A DNA stretch of 64,000 nucleotides from Buxus sempervirens. Lineage: Eukaryota > Streptophyta > Magnoliopsida > Buxales > Buxaceae. How positions within the stretch are numbered: the first letter of the stretch is position 1; each line of letters opens with the position of its first letter. The position numbers were made by a program, and so were the translations under genes. Location of the stretch: assembly GCA_947561395.2 (NCBI GenBank), contig OX387182.1, positions 3,234,001 through 3,298,000 of the forward strand. The letters run 5' to 3'. Shown in pieces: positions 57,001 through 64,000 of the stretch. The notes below the pieces were generated by a model. That model made no database searches. It worked only from the letters and a program-made list of their open reading frames with translations, and was not told the origin of the DNA.

Positions 57001-60000
57001 TAAGAAATGGATAAGAAGAACTGGATATAACCCTACCCGTGAGAAACAGATAAGAAGAACTGGATATAAACACAAAATGAATCCATACTTCCAAGTGAGA
57101 TTGCTAATCAGCAAATTACACAATTCAATCATATAACCAGCACCACACCACTCAGTTTCAGCTGCATATTAGATCTCCGTGGTGAATGCAGGTCAATCTT
57201 ATCACACATCCTTATGAGTATTATTTGAACTCTGCCCTAATTCAAACCCAAGAAGCAGAACATCCTCTAAAGCCCTTAGGTCCTTAACTTTTTCTCTGTG
57301 AAAGATACACCAATTTCTAGCCAACCTCACAGCCGATATGGTTAGCAAGGGGGCTAGCATAATACATTAATTTCACCTTTATTCTTTGTAAGGGGGATCG
57401 CCACCAATGTAATACGTCAGAAAAGTTCGTGAAAAGTACGGCCTCCAATCCAATCCGATTTAAGAGAGAAGACTAAATAAACCCCATAAACTTTTTTTTT
57501 TGATCGGTAATAGAGAAAATTATATTAAAATAGAAATCATCAAGGGTGTTGATGAGGAACTTAAAATGTAGAAAAATATAATCCACCGATTTCCATTCTT
57601 TAGACACAGCAAACTCACATTTGGGAAAATGACAAGGAATTTCCTATGCCTCTGGAGATTATCAAGAGTGTTGATGCGCCTCCAAAAAAAAAGTCAAAAG
57701 AATGGAGAGGGAAAAGGAGGCTTTGATGAGCTACGGGCAGGCACAAATGTGAGAAAAAATATACTTAAGGGGTAAAAGCCCATTCAATGAAGGTCCGATG
57801 CTTCGATAATAATTTTTCACAACTGGACATCCACAGTTCTTAATGGTTAAACTTGATAGTTATTGGTGTCTTGGCCTTCTTTTTCCCTTCTTTTCCTTGT
57901 TTTCTCTTTTCAGATTGGTGATATTGTACATTTGGATTGCTTACTTGGGTTTGCTAACATTAATAAAGAGTTCAATGACCAAGGCCTGAGCAATTGTAAA
58001 TCAAGGTTTTGTTTGGATAATTGATTGCATAGAATCCAAAGTAAAGAACGTAAAACCAGAGCTTTATTGCTTTCTTAGATTTCTTTTTGTAAGGAATCCT
58101 GTGGTATGGAGCTATGTCAATTTTTATAATTTATCAGCATATTGAGTGAAGTTGACTGAGAAATTATGTTATAGATACATGCATATATAATATTATACCT
58201 ATTCTGCACAGCTAAAAGTTAACTGTCTTCGCTATTCTTCGATACATACACACACACACACACACACACATACATATGGCTGTTTGTGTCTGTCTGTCTC
58301 TCTCTCTCTGTAAATGTAGGTTCGTATGTATACATATTTGGGGAATGGGATTAAGATTCCAAGTTCTTTTATGAAAATCATTTAAGGCGGCATTCCAGTT
58401 TATAAATGTAATTCTTTCTTTGGATGTATGGGAAAAGCATTGGACTGTTTGTTAGTGCTATGAAGCAACTATTTTGGTGCAACCCACTATGACCATCCCA
58501 AAAGACAAATTTTCAAATATTGAGGCAAAATATTTGAAATTTCCATGCTTTTATCCCTGGTCTATTTGCTGGGTTGAGTGGTGGATTACACCTATGTGTG
58601 TTTGTTCTTCACATTCCTCTGCTTCATGACTCTTTTTCGTCCAAGGACTCATGTTGATAAAAGTTAAGAAATGTCAACCATATGCAAGATATTTTTGATA
58701 AAAGTTAAGAAATGTCAACCATATGCAAGATATTTTTGATAAAAGTTGAGAAACATTGAACATCATACTTATGATATTCTTGTGAATTAAAGATGGAAGT
58801 CGATTGCTACGGGGAGAGTCTAGTACAATGGTGCATGAATAATAAGGCAAACCATAGCAACTGGTTTAAGAAACATAGATGATCAGACATCCAAATAAAA
58901 TTCATCTGTCAGTTTGATAAGCGCACCTGAGATGATCGCACATGTTGATTGATGCCAAGGTTTGTTGGAAAAAGAAGATTCTCTGGTAGACCATTGAGTT
59001 TTCTCTTCATTAGGAGTAGAACGGTAGAACGGCCATGGATTGACAAACAAGCATCCATTTTGCTAAGTTGGGGGCATAAATTTTTTGGTAACTGGCAAGC
59101 CATTTAAACAGTACTTGAACGAAAATTACGTGTTTGAAAGAAAATTATATGAAATTTGGTTCTTGGTACAAAATTATCAGAGGAAAAATGGAAAAACAAT
59201 GGCTCCCACTTCATAAGCAACGGAAGAAAACATCAACTGTGTACATTATTCTTTTGCCATTTATTTTTAGGTATGATTTATAAGAAAAAACACAGAAACA
59301 ACTACAAGGCAAATGTTTATGTATGTCATAATGGCAAGGAGAAAAAAACTCATTTTAACGTTCACATCTAAATTTGTTTTTTCTTGGTTTTATGTCATGA
59401 TATTCTGGTATGTAGTTTTATAATTTAGTTTTTTCTTGTATCTTTATTTATAATATTTGTGTAAAGGGCAAATGAATGAACCTTTGGGCCATCTAGCTAA
59501 AGTACAATGTATGGGCTTCAAATGGGGCATTAACTCAGGAATTGTGGGAAGAACTGACCATAGAAGGAAATGTCAGATTCTTTCGTTTGTAGATTGGGGC
59601 TTTGAGGTGATTCACTTCTTGAAAAGGAAAAGCTGCAATTGTATATCTTAATACATGCCGGGATTTTCTGGTTTATTTATAGCAATGTATTGGTAGATAT
59701 GTCATTGAGAGAAGAGGGTTTCACTTGGTTTAGTAATCACATGAGAGCCTTTTGTCCAACTAGACAGGTTCTCAGCATTTCTGGGTGGAAGGAATTGGCT
59801 TCAATTGGTCTAGTAACCAAACGATACACTTTTTGTTCAAATTAGACAGGTTTTTTTGTCTCTCTATGTAGTAGGAGATGTTTTCTGCGGTGCAGGCTTC
59901 TATCCTTCTGAGATCTACATCAGATTGCTTCAAAAAGAGGTTCAGGTCTGACTATATGTGCCTGGAAGCCTGGAAGACAGCTCCTTTATAACTAGTGCGA

Positions 60001-63000
60001 GTCGATATTGGGATATTCTCAGCTTTCTAACCCCAGTTATACATATGTTAAAAATTTAAATGTTGAAGTTGGAAACAAAAAATTGAAACAAAGAGGTATT
60101 TCGGAAGGCTGATGAGAAATTAAAGGGTACAAACAACAGCAATTAAATTCCTTATCCCAAATAGTTGATGCCGGCAACATGAATCATGCTCCTCCATCCC
60201 AATTTGTCAAAACTTATTTATTCAATCAGACTATGAGTAGTGAAATCTTATTGACTCCTAGATATATATATATATATTTTTTGGGCTCTTCCTCTCGCAT
60301 CTTAGCTCCTTCGGTGAGTAACCCCTCTAATATAGGTATCATCTTGATCTGCTTTTCTTTATCTCATCTCTTATTTAGACAACATCTACACTTGATCTGT
60401 ACTGCTAAATATTTTGTGTATTGTCAATCGACTCAACCCCAACATATGGTAAATGAGTAGGGTTGTGTCTAGTTGGCAGTTGAATCCTAGGGAGTGTGCC
60501 AACAAGGACTCAAGATGAAGCTTCATACAATTGGCATTGATTGGGATTATCTAGGGGCAAAAATCAGGAATTCTTTGATTGAGTATGCGGGTGTCACATC
60601 CTCTTTTATTAATTAAATTAAACCAGGGATATAACAATCACCACACTATCTTAATAAGTATTAACCTTCCCACATTGAGACAGTTGGCCATCAGAGTATA
60701 ATAAAAGATATAACAGCGGAGCATGGGGAACAATATGTGTACCAAAGATAAGTAATATCCACTATTCTCACAATATTTACAAAAAAAAAATTTTAAATAC
60801 TAATATACATGAATTTACAAGTTTCTTTCTCATTCTAACTCTCTCTCAGTTTCACTGGTGAGACTCTCAGGCAACCTTTAACCTGAAATGTTAAATGGGA
60901 TCATGAGCTCACAGCCCAGTAAAGAAACCACCCCACTAACCACAATCACACATATAACTCAAACAAGTATCATAAACAAGACATTTCATCATGCTTCACA
61001 AAGTCATAATAAGTAACATTAATTTCATAGTAAGACACAAATCACAATAAAAAATGCAATGCATGTATGTCATGCTTCACACTCACGCATTGTCTATGCT
61101 GACATGATGGAATAAGTGGGGTCTGCCCTCTACCCCTCGTGTACAGTCCATGCTCCTTCCGACTAAACAGTGCTATAGGACCTCACAGAGAAGCTAGTCA
61201 CCTTACCCTCCGTCAACGGTGGTCTGGAACTGATTATACAACCAGACTGACTATGGCTAGCTGGAGGTTGTGGGAGCACTTTTCAACCACTTCCTATGTG
61301 GCCACTCATAGGGTTTAGGGGTGTCTCAACCCCCTGGGTATTTTTTCTCTTCTTTAACTATTTTGAGAGCAACGCGGGAAACCACCCATTGGGAGTCACA
61401 TCTTGACATCCCTAGACAGTGCGATGCACTCTATCAGGTCACCCAAAAAGCCCATCACGTCAGATGATGCAATGTATGCATGACCACTAGACTGTTATCT
61501 TCTAAACAGTTCATATCATTTACAATCAATTTAATACACATGATTCAACAGATAATATCAATGAATATCATCAGTTGCATGAGTCACAACCAAGGATCGA
61601 CTTTTCGGTGTCGCCTGGCGCACCGCCAGGCGGCCGAAACGGTTTGCCTGCGAAAAGCCGACGAAATGGGCTGAAAAGGTTTTTTTTGGCGAAATTGGCG
61701 GCACATCGGCGGCGTGCCGGCGAAAAGCCAACGATATGGCCTGACGAAATCCATGTTTTGGCGAAATTGGCGGCACACCAACGAAATGGCTTTATACACA
61801 TGATTTTATACAATCCATGTTTTGGTGAAATTCTACCAAAATTCTGGTGAAATTAGTGAAATTGGTGCCGTGCCGGCGAAAAGCAAGCGAAACGCAGGGG
61901 GGACCATTTTGAGGTCATTTTTCGTGCCGCTGACCTAGCGAAATACGAAATTTCGGCGGCACTGCCGAAACGGCAAACCTTGGTCACAACATGAATCAAT
62001 AACTAAAAGTTGATAATAATATAATAAAGGAATCGTACACGACTAGCTTTAGAGCAACTATACATAGAAACAGAGTCTCATGATTAATCGCCCATGCCTC
62101 GCGATTAATCGTGCCTTAACGATTAGGTTGGACGATCATTCGCCCATCAAGATTCATCTTCTAGAGCACTATATCTTGCTTTCAGTGAATTTGATTTTCA
62201 GTCTGTAATCATACCAAAATTCATGTAATCCCATTCCAAAGCATTACTACAAATTCCAGGGCACCTTAGGTGTAGTTTTATATCAACCAAAACTCACTCC
62301 AAGGAATTTATGCATCACACATCAGATTTATGAATAAAAGGAATACTTGTGTATAAGCATACTTATTTTTACAGAATTCAGATTCCCAAGCGGTACCAAA
62401 CAAAAGGGAAATCAAATTCAACTTAACACAACCAGATAGAACTCAATATTGGTTCATATCAGATATTCATTCATTCCACATAGACTCATGAAAACGTTGC
62501 AATTACACACGAATTTGTGATTAATGGAATTCCCTTACCTCACCTCTCCACTTTCTTTCTTTTTCTTCTTCATCTTCTTCTTCTCTCAAGTCAAACGATA
62601 AATAGCTGGGAATAAACCCTCAGCTGCTTGCTCTATTCTTAAATAAGGATTTTAAAAATGATACGGCGTAGCGCCACACCACCTAATCATCCTACACAAT
62701 CAATTAAAACATTCCGATACATATACTAATTCAAACTGAAATAAAGCATCACAATAGGCTAATTAAAATACACACAACTAAACTATAAAAGACCAAACTA
62801 CCCTCTTCATTACTGCTTAATTACAGATATAAAATCACAGGATATTACAACGGGAGAAAAAAAATCAGAAATTCATTTACACTATGGCTACCGCCTAAAA
62901 TTGAGGGAGTCACATTTGTATGTTGAAGGTAAAAGTGGTCACATAGAGGTTGAAAAAGTTGTCATTTTGGAAAAGTATTATACTTATAAATTCATGGAAA

Positions 63001-63924
63001 TTATTGGAGTTTGGGCCTCTTTTAGTTGTGATGGATTTTGATTTTAGAGGACTGTGAAGATCTACTATAGAGGCTTGTCTTTCAGGAGAATGTATTTAGG
63101 GTGGTTGAAGGGTTTGATGATGATAAAGCATTTGGTCCAAATAATTTTTGGAAGGCTTCCTATAAAGAATGTTTGAAAATTATGGAAGGAGACTTGCATC
63201 TTTTGCTAGAGGATTATTTTATGTAGATCAGATTTTAAAAAGGTGCTAATGCATTGGAAAAAAAGATGTAGAAATGAGCATTTTGAATTTTATCCATAAG
63301 CTTTGTAAGCCTTTTTTTTTTTTTTTTGTGACAAGATTCTTTCAAATATTTTGACAAATAGGTTGAGATCGGATGTATGGAAGGTGGTTTCATACTATAA
63401 GCTCAATAGCAGTCCTATTTCAGTGATCAATTGGGTAGAAAAGTTGCAATGGAGGTTCATATGAGGTGGCATTAAAACGATAAAAAAATATGAGATGGTA
63501 TTAATGGGGAGTATGTATTCCACCTGGTTGGGTGGAAATTGATTTGCAAACTGTGTAATGGAGGCATAATATTATGGTAATTCGTTTTTGTTTCCCAACT
63601 CTTCGGAAATATTCACAAACATACTTCTTTTTGTGTGGATAATTTTATACTTCTTCAGGTTACTGGAAATTGAAGTTACTGTTTGCAGAATCCTGATCCT
63701 TGAGCGCATGCTAGCCGAATTAATGCAACTGGATTTCACTTTGATTATAGTGATTAAAATTTGAAATCTAACTCTCTCCCATATTTTTCATTCTGCAGGT
63801 CATTCAGAGGCTGTACTGTCAGTTGCCTTTAGTCCTGATGGGCGGCAATTGGCAAGTGGTTCTGGTGACACAACTGTACGCTTATGGGACCTTAATACCC
63901 AGACACCATTGTATACATGTACAG
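48833..63924 (+). CDS. NLE1: Notchless homologue (NLE1), WD40 ribosome-biogenesis factor, 3' end outside window
   Basis: Four exons are visible, 48833-48982, 55494-55575, 55678-55767 and 63799-63924, with GT-AG introns and continuous frame (149 residues so far). NLE acts in maturation of the 60S ribosomal subunit in the nucleolus. The N-terminal NLE domain (about residues 12-107) contains [33 protein letters not shown] and [16 protein letters not shown]. The first WD40 repeat begins [16 protein letters not shown] (108-123) and closes at W137-D138 (TTVRLWD). The ATG at 48833 lies in the good context ACAGCCATGG. Introns 1 (6.5 kb) and 3 (8.0 kb) are swollen by a copia relic, LINE pieces and a solo LTR. 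The remaining WD40 repeats must lie to the right. Confidence 0.95.
49417..49444 (+). repeat. Poly(G) tract, 28 bases
   Basis: Follows an 11-T run and GGTTT; then TTGGGTAATAATGG. It is in NLE1 intron 1. The T-run plus GGTAATAA context resembles an inverted LINE tail. Confidence 0.9.
50982..51048. repeat. (GA)n microsatellite, about 33 units
   Basis: Uninterrupted GA repeat directly adjoining the copia LTR remnant in NLE1 intron 1. Confidence 0.95.
51049..51276 (-). repeat. 3' LTR of copia relic
   Basis: In element orientation it begins TGTTAGAATTG directly after the polypurine tract CTTGAAGGAGG (51287-51277), and ends CATCATCA at the GA repeat. The length of about 228 bp is inferred from the TG and CA ends, without a second LTR to compare. 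Confidence 0.65.
51049..55330 (-). mobile_element. Degenerate Ty1/copia retrotransposon
   Basis: Minus-strand translation with stops and shifts gives the copia order. From right to left: gag-like segment (about 54895-55200, [15 protein letters not shown]), GAG-pre-integrase (about 53690-53830, HCLGHP- and CEACQ-like), integrase (about 53050-53650, including [13 protein letters not shown]), reverse transcriptase (about 52300-52560, [30 protein letters not shown]) and RNase H (about 51330-51900, [33 protein letters not shown]). A 3' LTR follows. No intact 5' LTR or primer site is recognised at the right end, so that boundary is approximate. It lies antisense in NLE1 intron 1. Confidence 0.88.
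56018..56205 (-). mobile_element. 5'-truncated LINE retroposon with target-site duplication
   Basis: An 18-bp direct repeat CCCTGTTACCGTCAGCTG (56018-56035, and 56188-56205 with one mismatch) encloses about 150 bp. The insert begins with an 11-T run and GGATCGGTAAAAG, the complement of a plant LINE 3' end with poly(A). It is a minus-orientation insertion in NLE1 intron 3. Confidence 0.78.
57492..57660 (-). mobile_element. Probable LINE 3' tail, minus orientation
   Basis: A T-run followed by GATCGGTAATAGAGAAAATT is the same signature as the insertion at 56036. Target duplications were not identified, and the right limit is uncertain. Confidence 0.4.
58248..58270. repeat. (AC)n microsatellite
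   Basis: About eleven AC units in NLE1 intron 3. Confidence 0.9.
58656..58748. repeat. 41-bp tandem repeat, two exact units plus partial third
   Basis: Units starting GATAAAAGTTAAGAAATGTC at 58656 and 58697 are identical over 41 bp. A diverging third begins at 58738. It is in NLE1 intron 3. Confidence 0.93.
60592..62849. mobile_element. Probable solo LTR with nested miniature element (about 1.86 kb without it)
   Basis: Ends TGTCACATCC and GGATATTACA form the expected TG...CA with short inverted similarity (TGTxAxATCC). The flanking 5-mers GCGGG (60587-60591) and ACGGG (62850-62854) match at 4 of 5. Internal text such as ACCTGAAATGTTAAATGGG followed by AGCTCACAGCCCAGTAAAG resembles long LTRs of plant Ty3/gypsy elements. 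No internal coding domain or second LTR lies next to it, so it is read as a recombination product. The minus orientation is favoured by a TATTTATC-like word but is not certain. Confidence 0.62.
61591..61982. mobile_element. hAT-like miniature element, GC-rich family, copy C (392 bp)
   Basis: It starts CAAGGATCGACTTTTCGG, and its other end inverted reads CAAGGTTTGCCGTTTCGG. It is flanked by a perfect 8-bp duplication GTCACAAC (61583-61590 and 61983-61990). The body shares GGCGGCGTGCCGGC with copy A. It is inserted inside the probable solo LTR, so it is younger than that LTR or was already in the parent element. Confidence 0.83.
63078..63480 (+). pseudogene. LINE reverse-transcriptase fragment
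   Basis: One frame reads [20 protein letters not shown] then a [15 protein letters not shown] segment, matching the start of plant LINE RT domains. Further on, in another frame, [19 protein letters not shown] matches the next conserved block. Stops, frameshifts and a T-run between them show it is decayed. It lies in sense orientation in NLE1 intron 3, just before exon 4. Confidence 0.65.
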
Positions 63925-64000
63925 GTAGCCTATAATTATTTATCTCGAGGTCCCTCCGTAATTACTATTTCTTAGCATCTAAACTTAATTATGTTTCCAT

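Overview
This is nuclear DNA from a flowering plant. The protein-coding sequence is split by many GT-AG introns that are AT-rich and often several kilobases long. The recognisable genes are plant homologues, and the transposable elements are typical of plants: a Ty3/gypsy chromovirus, Ty1/copia, LINE, hAT-like, mini-Helitron and Au-like SINE sequence. The sequence alone does not identify the species. There are no operons, no CRISPR arrays, and I could not support any tRNA or rRNA gene.

Layout: (1) 2827-26573 (+) holds 23 exons of an insulin-degrading-enzyme-like M16 metalloprotease (PXM16-like). Its first exons, which carry the HxxEH motif, lie left of the window. Its 8.9-kb intron (4080-12946) contains a mini-Helitron, a truncated LINE tail, a 52-bp minisatellite, a very young and nearly intact antisense gypsy chromovirus (6524-12059) and two poly-G tracts. 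(2) 29520-29786 (-) is a small 88-aa gene with a TATA box. (3) 32764-34502 (-) is a four-exon gene for a 230-aa protein with a winged-helix-like C-terminus and unknown function. (4) 37391-44295 (+) is a three-exon STELLO gene (Golgi DUF288 protein linked to cellulose synthesis). (5) 48833 to beyond the right edge (+) is the Notchless homologue NLE1, a ribosome-biogenesis WD40 protein, with four exons visible. Its introns contain a degenerate copia element, LINE pieces and a solo LTR.

The neighbourhood of IDE, the small genes and STELLO resembles, from memory, the Arabidopsis At2g417xx and At3g574xx segments. This suggests conserved microsynteny expanded by transposon insertion.

The least conventional material is a family of GC-rich hAT-like miniature elements. 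Three copies (15173, 45765, 61591) have termini near CAAGGTTTGCCGTTTCGG and 8-bp target duplications. A separate 1.25-kb hAT-like element (46519-47768) carries a 180-codon open frame. The gypsy element is also of interest: its polyprotein runs into its own 3' LTR, and its integrase lacks the second catalytic aspartate. Exon boundaries were assigned by hand from splice signals, reading-frame continuity and recalled family sequence. No searches were run.
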